From Desulfovibrio sp. (GTDB lineage: Bacteria; Desulfobacterota; Desulfovibrionia; Desulfovibrionales; Desulfovibrionaceae): 50,694 nucleotides of DNA. This document shows positions 35,900 through 44,130 of the stretch, one piece after another. A program made the translations under genes and the position numbers. Each line of letters starts with the position of its first letter. The stretch's first letter is position 1. The notes under the pieces were generated by a model. The model was not told the origin of the DNA. It ran no database searches and worked only from the letters and a program-made list of their open reading frames with translations. The DNA lies in contig JAFTDG010000024.1 of NCBI GenBank assembly GCA_017454325.1, positions 1-50,694 on the forward strand, in the 5' to 3' direction.

Positions 35900-36751
35900 T
35901 TAATGAAGAACTTGATTATTACGAAAGTTAATGTATGCCTCACGCATGGCTATGTAGGGGTCTACTGCTGCGGCATTCAATTCATCGTAAAGGGGCAAGA
36001 TGTCTCCCAGAGTATTGAAGCGTAGACCTCCGCCAAGCCCCCATGCCAATTCCTGATAATGGGGTTGGTAGAGCAGAGGCCATGGATGTAGCCAAAAAGT
36101 TGGTTCTGCCAACACATCCCCAACACGACCTATAGTATCGCGTAGTGAACTTGGTCCAATGAAGGGCCACACTAAGTATATACCGTGACCAAAACCCCAA
36201 CGGCCGAGAGTCTGGCCAAAGTCTTCCCCTGTAGGATCAACAGAAACAATACTCTTATGGCGTTTGGCAACATCTGCAAAACCGGCACTGGAAGTGGTAT
36301 TGATGATAAAACGACCAAATTCAACCCCTGCTTCCATGAAACGCAACTGCAGGATGTTATTTACAAAACGTACGGGAAAAAGCAAATTAGAAAAAAAATT
36401 TTTTAAGCCGCTCCGTATATCTTGCGGGGTGATATATTCCCATACACGATAGACCGGTTTTGCCACATAAACGAAGAAAATATCATTAAAGTGAAACCAG
36501 AAACGATTCCAATATTCAAAGGGATCGGAAATGGCCTGTGCGAAATCGCTGTCATAATCATCCAGGGAGCTTTCAGCTTGCAATGCACTATAAGGATGTA
36601 CAGTAACGGAACCGGGAGCCAGCGTAGGGGCATTGCCGTAGACGCTGGAAAGCGAGGGCTCGTTGTGCGCAGCTATGGCAGTAAAGGAAAAGCACAAGAT
36701 AAATGCGTAGCTTGCTAGTATGCACAGCAGTGTCAAAATCTTATTTCTCAT
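35900..36751 (-). CDS. mlaA: MlaA/VacJ family phospholipid-transport protein
   Basis: A 283-residue protein that, in the outer membrane, would remove misplaced phospholipids from the outer leaflet. Family motifs are DPFEYWNRFWFHFND, GLKNFFSNLLFPVRFVNNILQ, FGRFIINTTSSAGFADVA, GEDFGQTLGRWGFGHGIYLVWPFIGPSSLRD and the following GDVLAEPT. The signal peptide (MRNKILTLLCILASY on to AIAA) has no convincing lipobox Cys at its cleavage site, unusual for MlaA, which is normally a lipoprotein. Its start overlaps mlaC by 11 bases. It is the last gene of the mla operon. Confidence 0.93.
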   Translation of the reverse strand: MRNKILTLLCILASYAFILCFSFTAIAAHNEPSLSSVYGNAPTLAPGSVTVHPYSALQAESSLDDYDSDFAQAISDPFEYWNRFWFHFNDIFFVYVAKPVYRVWEYITPQDIRSGLKNFFSNLLFPVRFVNNILQLRFMEAGVEFGRFIINTTSSAGFADVAKRHKSIVSVDPTGEDFGQTLGRWGFGHGIYLVWPFIGPSSLRDTIGRVGDVLAEPTFWLHPWPLLYQPHYQELAWGLGGGLRFNTLGDILPLYDELNAAAVDPYIAMREAYINFRNNQVLH

Positions 36752-37382
36752 GACTCTGCCGTACCTCCCGTGCCTTTGCCTTGACTCTGGAGATGAGTTG
36801 GTCAGGGGCTCCGGTATTCAGTATGTCTTGAAATTGGGTGCGGTAATTTTTGACGAGGCTGATATTTTCGATAAGTACATCATAGACCATCCAGCCGCCA
36901 TTTTTGGGCAGCATACGATAGGCCACCGGTACTTTCTTCCCGTCTTTCATGGTGATGATTGTTCGCACTTCCGTCCGTTCACCTTTGGGATCTGTCACTT
37001 CTCCAATGTACGCTACCTGTTCGCCATTATAGCCATCAATTTTGTTCAAGTACGTGGTCATGAGAAGATCAGCAAAAGCTTCGCTAAATTCCTGCTGTTG
37101 GACCTGTGTAAAGGTTTTCCAGCGAGGACCTACCGTGCGGGAAGAAAATTCCCTAAAATCGAAGATATGTAAAACTTCATCTTCAATTTGTTGACGCAGA
37201 GGACCACGAGTAGCCGGATTCACATAGTCAGGATTCTTAATGGCCGAAAGAACGCGATCAATAGATGTTTCTAGCGCCTGACGTGCTGGGCAAGATGAAA
37301 TTGCTGGAGCGTGCAGCAAAAATAATATCATCATGCTGAAAAAACAGGGAGTCAAGAAACGTTTCAAAAGGTGAGTGACCAT
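36741..37382 (-). CDS. mlaC: MlaC family periplasmic phospholipid-binding protein
   Basis: A 213-residue periplasmic shuttle that carries phospholipid between the MlaA complex and the inner-membrane Mla complex. Signal MVTHLLKRFLTPCFFSMM with hydrophobic core to about residue 28. Fold markers are HIFDFREFSSRTVGPRWKTF, QQEFSEAFADLLMTTYLNKI, VAYRMLPKNGGWMVYDVLIENISLV and the tail YRTQFQDIL. It starts two bases after mlaD and overlaps mlaA, so all three are translationally coupled. Confidence 0.95.
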   Translation of the reverse strand: MVTHLLKRFLTPCFFSMMILFLLHAPAISSCPARQALETSIDRVLSAIKNPDYVNPATRGPLRQQIEDEVLHIFDFREFSSRTVGPRWKTFTQVQQQEFSEAFADLLMTTYLNKIDGYNGEQVAYIGEVTDPKGERTEVRTIITMKDGKKVPVAYRMLPKNGGWMVYDVLIENISLVKNYRTQFQDILNTGAPDQLISRVKAKAREVRQSHEK

Positions 37383-37384
37383 GG

Positions 37385-37837
37385 CTATTTGACTCCTCCA
37401 AATGCGTATTTGCTGATAAGGGTTCCGATATCAACGGCGGATTCAGTTTCTACAATGGTGTCTCCATGGCGGAGTAGACGTTCAGACCCTCCCCTTGAAA
37501 GACTGACGAATTTGTCGCCAATGAGACCACTTGTACGGATGGAGGCTATGCTATCATCAGAGAGCTGCAAATCTCGGTCAAGGCGCAGGAGAACAACGGC
37601 CTGATTGCGTACCGGGTCAGGGTCAAGACTGATGTTAACTACCCGGCCTACTGGAACACCCGCTAGTTCAACATCTGCGCCTACACGTAGGCCTGAGACA
37701 GAGTCAAATCCGGCTGTAAGTTCAAAACCCTGGCTTCCAAAAACTTCCATTTTGCCGAGTTTGACAGTCATATAGGCAACACAGGCAATACTCAACAATA
37801 CAAATAAACCAACGCAGGTTTCACGTAAAGCATTCAT
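37385..37837 (-). CDS. mlaD: MlaD family MCE-domain protein
   Basis: A 150-residue inner-membrane-anchored protein whose MCE domain forms a hexameric ring that passes lipids to or from the transporter. One membrane segment (CVGLFVLLSIACVAYMTVKL) at about 8-27 leads to the MCE motif GFDSVSGLRVGADVELAGVPVGRV and SIRTSGLIGDKFVSLSRGG. The Met at 37837 is chosen because the membrane segment follows at once; GGAG lies about 11 bases upstream. The 123-base space to mlaF contains no permease sequence. Confidence 0.94.
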   Translation of the reverse strand: MNALRETCVGLFVLLSIACVAYMTVKLGKMEVFGSQGFELTAGFDSVSGLRVGADVELAGVPVGRVVNISLDPDPVRNQAVVLLRLDRDLQLSDDSIASIRTSGLIGDKFVSLSRGGSERLLRHGDTIVETESAVDIGTLISKYAFGGVK

Positions 37838-37960
37838 GGGGGATGCTGGCTCCCAATATACGAGATATATCTGATCTAAAGCTGCTCCAATTAGTATAAA
37901 TATCCTCGGCGGGAGTTGCAAGTCTGTCGCAGCATGAGGCAGATGATGTACCTATTGGAT

Positions 37961-38776
37961 TTATGAGGAGAGCCATTGTTCCAAGGCTTTCGTTACTATA
38001 GGGTTGGCAGATTGCTCGAAACCTGTGTCGTTGTTTCCCGCATCACGTTCTAAAAATTGTCGCAAATAGGGATTAGCATTCGTTTCAAGTTCTTCAGGAG
38101 GGCCGTTGAATACCAGTGTGCCATCAGCCAGTACAAGCACATGCCCGGCTATAGTGCGCAGACTTGCCAGATCATGGCTGACTACAACGATGGTCATGTT
38201 AGTGTATTGGCTGCGCATAGAAATAAGCAGAGAATCCATACGTGCAGCAGTAATAGGATCAAGGCCGGAAGTCGGTTCATCACAAAGGAGAATACGTGGC
38301 TCGGCAATAAGAGCTCGGGCTAAACCTGCTCGCTTACGCATACCACCAGAGAGCTGATTGGGATAAAAATCCGCAAACGCTTCCAAACCAACCATACGTA
38401 GTGTACGCAGCCCTGCTTCGCGTAATAGGTTAGAGGGTAGACGTAGGTGTTCACTCAAGGGCAGGGTGACGTTTTGCACCACAGTTAATGCCCCAAGCAG
38501 CGCTCCATCTTGAAAGAGAACACCCATGTTGCGCCGTATACGGCGAAATTTGTCTGAAGGAAGGGCAAAGAGATCCTGACCATCTAATAGTATTTGTCCA
38601 GAAAAAGGACGTGCTAGTCCGATGATATGCCTAAGCAAAGTAGATTTGCCACAGCCTGAGCCACCCAGAATGACGGTGATTTTACCGGCTGGGAGTACAG
38701 CATTGATATCGTGGAGTACCACGTGGTTGCCATAACCTACATTGAGATCGCGTAATTCAATATTCCATGCCTGCAT
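37961..38776 (-). CDS. mlaF: Mla-type ABC transporter ATP-binding protein
   Basis: A 271-residue ATPase of the phospholipid transporter. Motifs are GGSGCGKSTLLRHIIG (Walker A), VLFQDGALLGALTVVQNV (a Q-loop form typical of MlaF), LSGGMRKRAGLARAL (signature) and ILLCDEPTSGLDPITA (Walker B). FNGPPEELETNANPYLRQFL is the usual tail. MlaF works only with the permease MlaE, which normally lies next to it; neither flank holds one (yebC upstream, mlaD downstream). Confidence 0.95.
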   Translation of the reverse strand: MQAWNIELRDLNVGYGNHVVLHDINAVLPAGKITVILGGSGCGKSTLLRHIIGLARPFSGQILLDGQDLFALPSDKFRRIRRNMGVLFQDGALLGALTVVQNVTLPLSEHLRLPSNLLREAGLRTLRMVGLEAFADFYPNQLSGGMRKRAGLARALIAEPRILLCDEPTSGLDPITAARMDSLLISMRSQYTNMTIVVVSHDLASLRTIAGHVLVLADGTLVFNGPPEELETNANPYLRQFLERDAGNNDTGFEQSANPIVTKALEQWLSS

Positions 38777-38824
38777 TACACGTAGTACTCATAGTTGCGG
38801 TTGTGTAGGATTCTGGCATTGCAT

Positions 38825-38862
38825 GCACCGCCGGATGAAGGAAAGCAGCATCCGGCGGTTGC
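38825..38862 (-). terminator. Hairpin between yebC and mlaF (possible terminator)
   Basis: ACCGCCGGATG (38827-38837) and CATCCGGCGGT (38849-38859) pair perfectly, with extra GC pairs outside, just past the yebC stop. No U-run follows in the minus direction, so it could stabilise the yebC mRNA end or act as a weak terminator. Confidence 0.4.
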
Positions 38863-38869
38863 AAAGGTG

Positions 38870-39607
38870 TTATTCTGACGGCATATCGTCTGGAAAATCC
38901 GCATTGACATATACATTCTGCACGTCGTCATTATCATCCAAGGCATCCATAAGACGTAGGACTTTCATACCTGTATCAGCATCAACTGCCACCAGATTTT
39001 GCGGCACCATGGCAAGTTCTGCTCCTTGCATCACAATGCCTGCTGCTTCAAGGGCATCGCGTACTGCCGTAAAATCTGCCATAGCTGTATGAATTGTCCA
39101 CATGTCGTCCTCGTCCAGAACGTCATCAGCACCGGCTTCAAGTGCGGCTTCCATGATCCTGTCTTCAGGGTAGGCAGCCTTTTCTACAGCAATGACACCT
39201 TTGCGGTCGAACATCCAGCCCACGCTGCCATTTTCTCCCATGGTTCCCCCATGTTTTGTGAAAAGGTGGCGTACTTCAGCAACGGTTCGGTTTTTGTTGT
39301 CGGTGGCTACCTCAACCATGATGGCAATGCCACCTGGACCATAACCTTCATAAAAGGTTTCGGTCAGATCACCACCTGCATCTTCTCCTGTGCCTTTGCG
39401 AATGGCGGCTTCAATCTTGTCCTTGGGCAGATTGACAGCCTTGGCAGCAGCGATAGCCGCCCGCAAACGGGGATTACCCGCAGGATCGCCGCCGGATTTA
39501 GCCGCGATAATAATTTCTTTGGCAGCCTTGGTAAAAACTTTGCCACGCTTGGCGTCTTGGCGTCCCTTGCGGTGCTGGATGTTTGCCCATTTGCTGTGAC
39601 CTGACAT
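38870..39607 (-). CDS. yebC: YebC/PmpR family protein
   Basis: A 245-residue cytoplasmic protein. Motifs are [56 protein letters not shown] and [20 protein letters not shown]. The C-terminal half is acidic ([19 protein letters not shown]). Members were described as transcription regulators and more recently as ribosome-associated factors that relieve stalling on proline stretches; which applies here is not evident. Ribosome site GGAGG before the ATG. rlmE lies upstream on the same strand. Confidence 0.96.
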   Translation of the reverse strand: MSGHSKWANIQHRKGRQDAKRGKVFTKAAKEIIIAAKSGGDPAGNPRLRAAIAAAKAVNLPKDKIEAAIRKGTGEDAGGDLTETFYEGYGPGGIAIMVEVATDNKNRTVAEVRHLFTKHGGTMGENGSVGWMFDRKGVIAVEKAAYPEDRIMEAALEAGADDVLDEDDMWTIHTAMADFTAVRDALEAAGIVMQGAELAMVPQNLVAVDADTGMKVLRLMDALDDNDDVQNVYVNADFPDDMPSE

Positions 39608-39719
39608 AAAACCTCCGAACCATTTGTGGAGTAATTGTTAATCCCCCGGTGGGGCAGAGTCTGCCGTGCTGATGGGGGGGTACGGCCATGTCCGTTTCCG
39701 CTGCACTAAACGTGGCGAT

Positions 39720-40310
39720 TCAACCACGAAAATCGAGTCCTACAAAAAATGTTTCTTTGCTTTCAGACCGTGAACTTTTTGGTTTTAGAGAACGTACCTG
39801 AACAAAAAGTCTGCGCATGGGAGTGAGCAATTCTTGAATGTCAGGCCCCATGAATATCTTGACCACAAAGCCTCCGCCCTGTTTGAGGTGCAGGTTGGAC
39901 AGGTGCAAGGCTTCTAGCGCCAGTTCAAGAGAGCGGGCCTGATCTGTAAATTTAGTGCCTGTTGTACTGGGGGCCATATCACTGATGACAAGATCAAATG
40001 GGCCATAATCAGCCAGCATATTTTCAAATTCTGGGGAACGATTGAACACATCCTCTTGTATGAAGATGACCTGGGGAGGGAAAGTTGTTGTCGTACCTTG
40101 AAGATCACATGCCAGTATCAGTCCCTTCTTGCCTACTTTTTCTGCTGCCCCCAGTGACCATGAACCTGGAGCAGCACCAAGATCTAGTACATGTTGCCCA
40201 GGACGCAACAGGTGAAACTTGGCGTCCAGTTCTTTAAGCTTGTAGACCGACCGTGCAGGATAATTCTCTCGCTTGGCCTTGAGAAAATAGTGATCACGGT
40301 ATTCCTTCAT
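39720..40310 (-). CDS. rlmE: 23S rRNA (uridine-2'-O-)-methyltransferase RlmE/FtsJ
   Basis: A 196-residue SAM enzyme that methylates U2552 of 23S rRNA in the E. coli system. It begins MKEYRDHYFLKAKRENYPARS, with the first catalytic Lys in YFLKAK and RSVYKL next. The SAM loop is VLDLGAAPGSWS. Catalytic Asp is in SDMAPSTTG, Lys in GGGFVVKIF and Glu in SRSESKETFFVG, completing the K-D-K-E set. The ATG at 40310 has TAGG upstream; a TTG four codons earlier (40322) is less likely. Confidence 0.95.
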   Translation of the reverse strand: MKEYRDHYFLKAKRENYPARSVYKLKELDAKFHLLRPGQHVLDLGAAPGSWSLGAAEKVGKKGLILACDLQGTTTTFPPQVIFIQEDVFNRSPEFENMLADYGPFDLVISDMAPSTTGTKFTDQARSLELALEALHLSNLHLKQGGGFVVKIFMGPDIQELLTPMRRLFVQVRSLKPKSSRSESKETFFVGLDFRG

Positions 40311-40574
40311 ATAACCTACCAATGATATATATACGCTGTTTTTTCGTAGACGCCAAGAGGCCTTTAGTCGAAATTGGGCAGAAGATTTGATACTCCATTA
40401 TAATCACGGCTGTCCTTGACTAGAAGATGTATGTATATGCCCATTAGAGTAAAAATTTGCTGATATTTTAATAGTAATTGTTATTATATTGGATGTCCAT
40501 ATAAATATATTTCAGATGCGATGACATTAGGTTGTTAGTACAAGTAATGCCAAAACCAAACAAGGAGAATGTGT

Positions 40575-41312
40575 ATGCAGCTGTTCGTTCGTATGTGTCT
40601 TGCCTTGGTGCTTAGTCTTGCTCTTTGTGGCGGTTGTGGAAAAAATGCTGTCGGGCGTGCCAATCAGGACGTGAAGCTTTCTGCAGACGCTTCCGGCTTT
40701 GTATTGCTCAGTACAACGGTACCCGATGCCATTTTGGAGATCCGCTATTATTCCACATATAATTTTGTAGGTGACCGTATTGACGGCTATGAACAGCCAA
40801 CAGCGCTGCTAACCAGAGAGGCTGCCACAGCATTGCGGCGTGTCAGCGATGATCTGGCATGCAAGGGCTATCGCTTGAAAATTTATGATGCCTATCGACC
40901 GCAAAAAGCTGTGACGCATTTCATGAACTGGGCCAAGGATGTCAACGATACCCGCATGAAACCCTATTTTTATCCCGATTTGGATAAGTCCGTTTTGTTT
41001 GCTCAGGGCTACATTGCAGAGCATTCGGGTCACAGTCGGGGCAGTACCGTGGATTTGACGTTGTTTGATATGAAGACAGAAAAGGAAGTTGACATGGGCG
41101 GTACCTTTGATTTCTTCGGCAAGCGCAGTCATCCAGACTTCAAAGGGGTGACTAAGGAACAGTTTGCAAATCGCATGCTGCTTCGCGAGGCCATGATGGC
41201 CCATGGTTTCCGTCCTCTGCCCGAAGAGTGGTGGCATTTTACCCTGGCTGACGAGCCTTACCCTGATACCTATTTTACCTTCCCAGTGCATGAAGCATCT
41301 GTTTCCCGATAG
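40575..41312 (+). CDS. D-alanyl-D-alanine dipeptidase, VanX/DdpX family (exported)
   Basis: A 245-residue zinc peptidase of family M15D, which cleaves D-Ala-D-Ala. Active-site motifs are YDAYRPQKAV (arginine), the zinc ligands His and Asp in EHSGHSRGSTVDLTLF, and EWWHF with the catalytic Glu and third ligand. The N-terminal signal MQLFVRMCLALVLSLALCGG is followed by Cys21, making a possible lipoprotein; the residue at -3 is unusual, so this is uncertain. AAGGAG lies seven bases before the ATG at 40575; an ATG at 40569 is too close to it. Stand-alone. The AT-rich 40311-40574 gap before it shows no gene. Confidence 0.93.
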   Translation: MQLFVRMCLALVLSLALCGGCGKNAVGRANQDVKLSADASGFVLLSTTVPDAILEIRYYSTYNFVGDRIDGYEQPTALLTREAATALRRVSDDLACKGYRLKIYDAYRPQKAVTHFMNWAKDVNDTRMKPYFYPDLDKSVLFAQGYIAEHSGHSRGSTVDLTLFDMKTEKEVDMGGTFDFFGKRSHPDFKGVTKEQFANRMLLREAMMAHGFRPLPEEWWHFTLADEPYPDTYFTFPVHEASVSR

Positions 41313-41530
41313 GCAGTACTAGTGAGCAATATATTATTGTCCAGATAGGATGTATGTTGACGTGAAGTTGTGGTGTATGGAAGCTGTTCAGCAGGGCTGT
41401 GTTCGACGGCTCATTATGCCTGTTTTGAGTGCTCCTTGGCGCTAGTAAGGAGGTGTATTTTCCCGTAATGTCAAAATTGTAGGGGAATGCGTCTTTTGGG
41501 TTATCCAGGACGATGTCATGAGGTGCAGAC

Positions 41531-42313
41531 ATGAGCAGGGAAAAACTCTCCTTTGCGCAGGAGGCCTGTGTCAGAGGTGTTGGTAAGGTCATGCAACAGG
41601 CGGGCATGCTGTGGCCCGGCTGTCGCGTGGGGGTGGCCGTATCTGGCGGTGTGGACAGTTTTGTGTTGCTTCAATGCCTTAGGCTGCGCCAGCGCATTGT
41701 GCCTTTTCATTTCGAACTCATGGCTCTGCATCTCAATCCTGGCTTCAACCCCCATAGTCACGAAGGCTTGGTGCCATGGCTGACAGCGCACGGTATTGCT
41801 GGCCATGTGGAGCTGACAGATTATGGACTTGAGGCACATTCTGCAAAGAATTTGCGACGTTCTGCCTGTTTTCGTTGTGCATGGCTACGTCGCAAGCGCT
41901 TGTTTGAGCTCTGTGACCAGTACCGGCTGACCCATATGGCGCTGGGGCATAATGCGGACGATCTTGTGCACACTTTTTTTATGAACTTGTGTCGCAATGG
42001 TCGGGTGGATGGCATGTGCATGAATGAGTCTTTTTTCAACGGTGGCCTGCGGCTCATACGTCCCATCTTACTGATGGAAAAGAAAATTATCGTCAAGGCT
42101 GCACGGCAGTGGCATCTTCCTGTCTGGGTGAATGCCTGCCCTTCGGCGGGCAATACGGCTCGCAGCGACATGGGTACAACGCTGGAACATATGTACCGTG
42201 TTTCCAAGGATTCTCGGCGTTGTATTGTAAACGGGTTAACGCGCTGGCAGTTGCAAAAGGACATGATACAAGCTGGTTCCTCTGCTCAGCCTGTTGTGCC
42301 GGGCACGCGTTGA
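41531..42313 (+). CDS. TtcA-like tRNA thiolation / PP-loop ATPase
   Basis: A 260-residue ATP pyrophosphatase-type protein. The PP-loop is VAVSGGVDSFVLLQCL. The CxxC motif in CFRCAWLRRKRLFEL and a later Cys (VNACPSAGN) match the Fe-S ligands of TtcA, which thiolates cytidine 32 of certain tRNAs. LTHMALGHNADDLVHTFFMNL and RLIRPILLMEKK are also shared with that family. Because several PP-loop thiolases look alike, TtcA itself is a probable but not certain assignment. The ATG has GAGGTG upstream. The 218-base gap before it (41313-41530) carries no convincing gene. Confidence 0.85.
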   Translation: MSREKLSFAQEACVRGVGKVMQQAGMLWPGCRVGVAVSGGVDSFVLLQCLRLRQRIVPFHFELMALHLNPGFNPHSHEGLVPWLTAHGIAGHVELTDYGLEAHSAKNLRRSACFRCAWLRRKRLFELCDQYRLTHMALGHNADDLVHTFFMNLCRNGRVDGMCMNESFFNGGLRLIRPILLMEKKIIVKAARQWHLPVWVNACPSAGNTARSDMGTTLEHMYRVSKDSRRCIVNGLTRWQLQKDMIQAGSSAQPVVPGTR

Positions 42314-42347
42314 CAGCGTATGCTGCCCAGCCGTAAACTGTCCTTCA

Positions 42348-43241
42348 ATGCTGTTCGGCAAATATCATATTGTTATCTTTAAAGAAGGCATGAGCGGCAG
42401 CCGCAGCCTGCGGGTGCGTGGCTGGCTGGCTCCCTTTTTCTGTGTGCTGGTGTTGGCGCTTGTGGTGGCCAATGTCTGGCTGTTGCAGCGTTTTCTTGAA
42501 TCAGTCCATTTGGAAGAGAGCTTGAGTGATGTCTCACGCACACTTGAGGATGAGCGGCAACGTTTCATGCAGCTAACTGAACGCGTTACTGAAGTAGGGA
42601 GCGATTTAGAACGAGTGCGTCGTTTCGACGACAAACTGCGTATCATGATGCATATGGAGAGTGATCCTGCGGAAGTTGGTGAAGAACGCGAAGATTTTTC
42701 ACACGTCTATTTACCCTTGCACCGGCAGGAGTTGGCAGCCCGTAAGATGCGAGACTTTTTGGATCGTTTGTCCCATGCTGCAAGGCTGGAAGAGGTGAAA
42801 CAACAGGATTTGTTATTGGCTCTGCGTGAAAACCGCGAGATTCTTTCTGCAATGCCTAGTATATGGCCTGTGACAGGTTTTGTGTCTTCAGGGTTTGGCT
42901 GGCGCGCTGCTCTTTTTGGTGGAGGGGGCGGGCATTTCCATAAAGGTTTGGATATCAGCAACCAAGTGGGCACCACTATCGTGGCTCCGGCCCAAGGTAA
43001 GGTGACTATGGCCGGTCCTGATGGCGCTTATGGTAACAGTGTGGAAATTGATCACGGCGCCGGCATCGTCACCAAGTACGGACACATGCAGCGTTGTGCC
43101 GTGACTGTGGGTACATGGGTTAAACGCGGTGAGGTTATTGGTTACATCGGTATGACAGGGCGCACAACGGGGCCGCATCTGCATTACGAGGTGCGCCTTA
43201 ATGGAGTGCCCGTAGATCCCATGCGGTATATCCTCCAATGA
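42348..43241 (+). CDS. M23 peptidase with N-terminal membrane anchor and coiled coil
   Basis: A 297-residue inner-membrane-anchored peptidoglycan endopeptidase. A short cytoplasmic start is followed by a membrane segment (LAPFFCVLVLALVVANVWLL) near 25-45. A coiled-coil stalk (LEESLSDVSRTLEDERQRF onwards, about 60-110) precedes the M23 domain with zinc ligands in FHKGLDISNQVG and TGPHLHYEVRLNG, and the closing PVDPMRYIL. The layout is like MepM/NlpD-type enzymes or their activators. The upstream in-frame codons overlap the TtcA-like gene and are not included; no strong ribosome site is seen. Confidence 0.92.
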   Translation: MLFGKYHIVIFKEGMSGSRSLRVRGWLAPFFCVLVLALVVANVWLLQRFLESVHLEESLSDVSRTLEDERQRFMQLTERVTEVGSDLERVRRFDDKLRIMMHMESDPAEVGEEREDFSHVYLPLHRQELAARKMRDFLDRLSHAARLEEVKQQDLLLALRENREILSAMPSIWPVTGFVSSGFGWRAALFGGGGGHFHKGLDISNQVGTTIVAPAQGKVTMAGPDGAYGNSVEIDHGAGIVTKYGHMQRCAVTVGTWVKRGEVIGYIGMTGRTTGPHLHYEVRLNGVPVDPMRYILQ

Positions 43242-43276
43242 ATACCGGAAACGGGTAAGCTTAATTGAGAGGCACC

Positions 43277-44074
43277 ATGACACATATACATGACGAGCAT
43301 GGAAGTGGGCTATCCCCTGACTCGATAATACATGGAGACATGGCACAGCGTATTCTGACCATACGTATGTATTCTGGCCTTTCTGGTGATATGTTCCTTG
43401 CGGGTCTTTTGCGTTTGACAGGTCTTGAAGCTCATGCGCTGAACGAATGCTTGGCTGCTATCATGCCAGAGCTGGCAGGCAGTGTGCAGCTGCTGCGTAA
43501 GGAAGTGGGGCATGTGGGGGGATGGCATGTGCAGGTCCATCTACCACAGCAGCACGAGCACCGCAGCCTGGGTGACATTACTGATTTTATTCAGCGTGGA
43601 GGCTTGAGTGCGGAGGGTAAACGATTGTCTTTAGCAGCATTTACCCTGCTGGCACAGGCAGAAGGAGCGGTACACGGGCTTGCACCACAGGACGTGCATT
43701 TTCACGAGGTAGGGGCGCTGGACAGTATTTTGGATACCTGCCTGACATGTGAACTCTATTCCAGGCTCGCTCCTTTGCGGCTGGTGGTCAGTCCCGTACC
43801 ATTGGCCGATGGCAGCATTGCCTGCGCACACGGTTGTATTCCTCTGCCAGCTCCGGCGGTTCTGCAACTGCTTGAAGGAGTTCCTGTGTGTTCTTTTTTA
43901 GGAGAAGGGGAGACTATTACACCTACTGCCATGGCGCTTTTGCATGCCCTGGGAGCTGAATTTGGCCCGTGGCCTTCCATGAGGTTGGAACGTCAGGCAT
44001 TAGTCTATGGTGATACGGTATTTCCTGGGGCACCCAACGGGGCGTTGTTTGCATTAGGCACAGCTACTGAATAG
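43277..44074 (+). CDS. larC: LarC-family nickel-insertion protein, first domain only
   Basis: A 265-residue protein of the LarC family, which inserts nickel into the pincer cofactor of lactate racemase-type enzymes. Motifs are YSGLSGDMFLAGLLRL, the metal-rich DVHFHEVGALDSILD, PLADGSIACAHGCIPLPAPAVL and EGETITPTAMALL. LarC is usually about 400 residues. This one stops where the LarC1 part ends, and only 56 bases remain before the convergent gatA, so LarC2 cannot be encoded here. The N-terminus is His/Asp-rich. larA, larB and larE are not in the window, so the role may have diverged. Confidence 0.85.
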   Translation: MTHIHDEHGSGLSPDSIIHGDMAQRILTIRMYSGLSGDMFLAGLLRLTGLEAHALNECLAAIMPELAGSVQLLRKEVGHVGGWHVQVHLPQQHEHRSLGDITDFIQRGGLSAEGKRLSLAAFTLLAQAEGAVHGLAPQDVHFHEVGALDSILDTCLTCELYSRLAPLRLVVSPVPLADGSIACAHGCIPLPAPAVLQLLEGVPVCSFLGEGETITPTAMALLHALGAEFGPWPSMRLERQALVYGDTVFPGAPNGALFALGTATE

Positions 44075-44130
44075 AGCGATTGTCATTGTTACCACGATTC
44101 GTATCACAATTCTTTCAGATGGTTTCTGTG

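Noticed and set aside
41275..41607. 110-codon minus-strand frame in the gap before the TtcA-like gene
   Set aside because: No ribosome site or recognisable domain, and its ends lie inside neighbouring genes.
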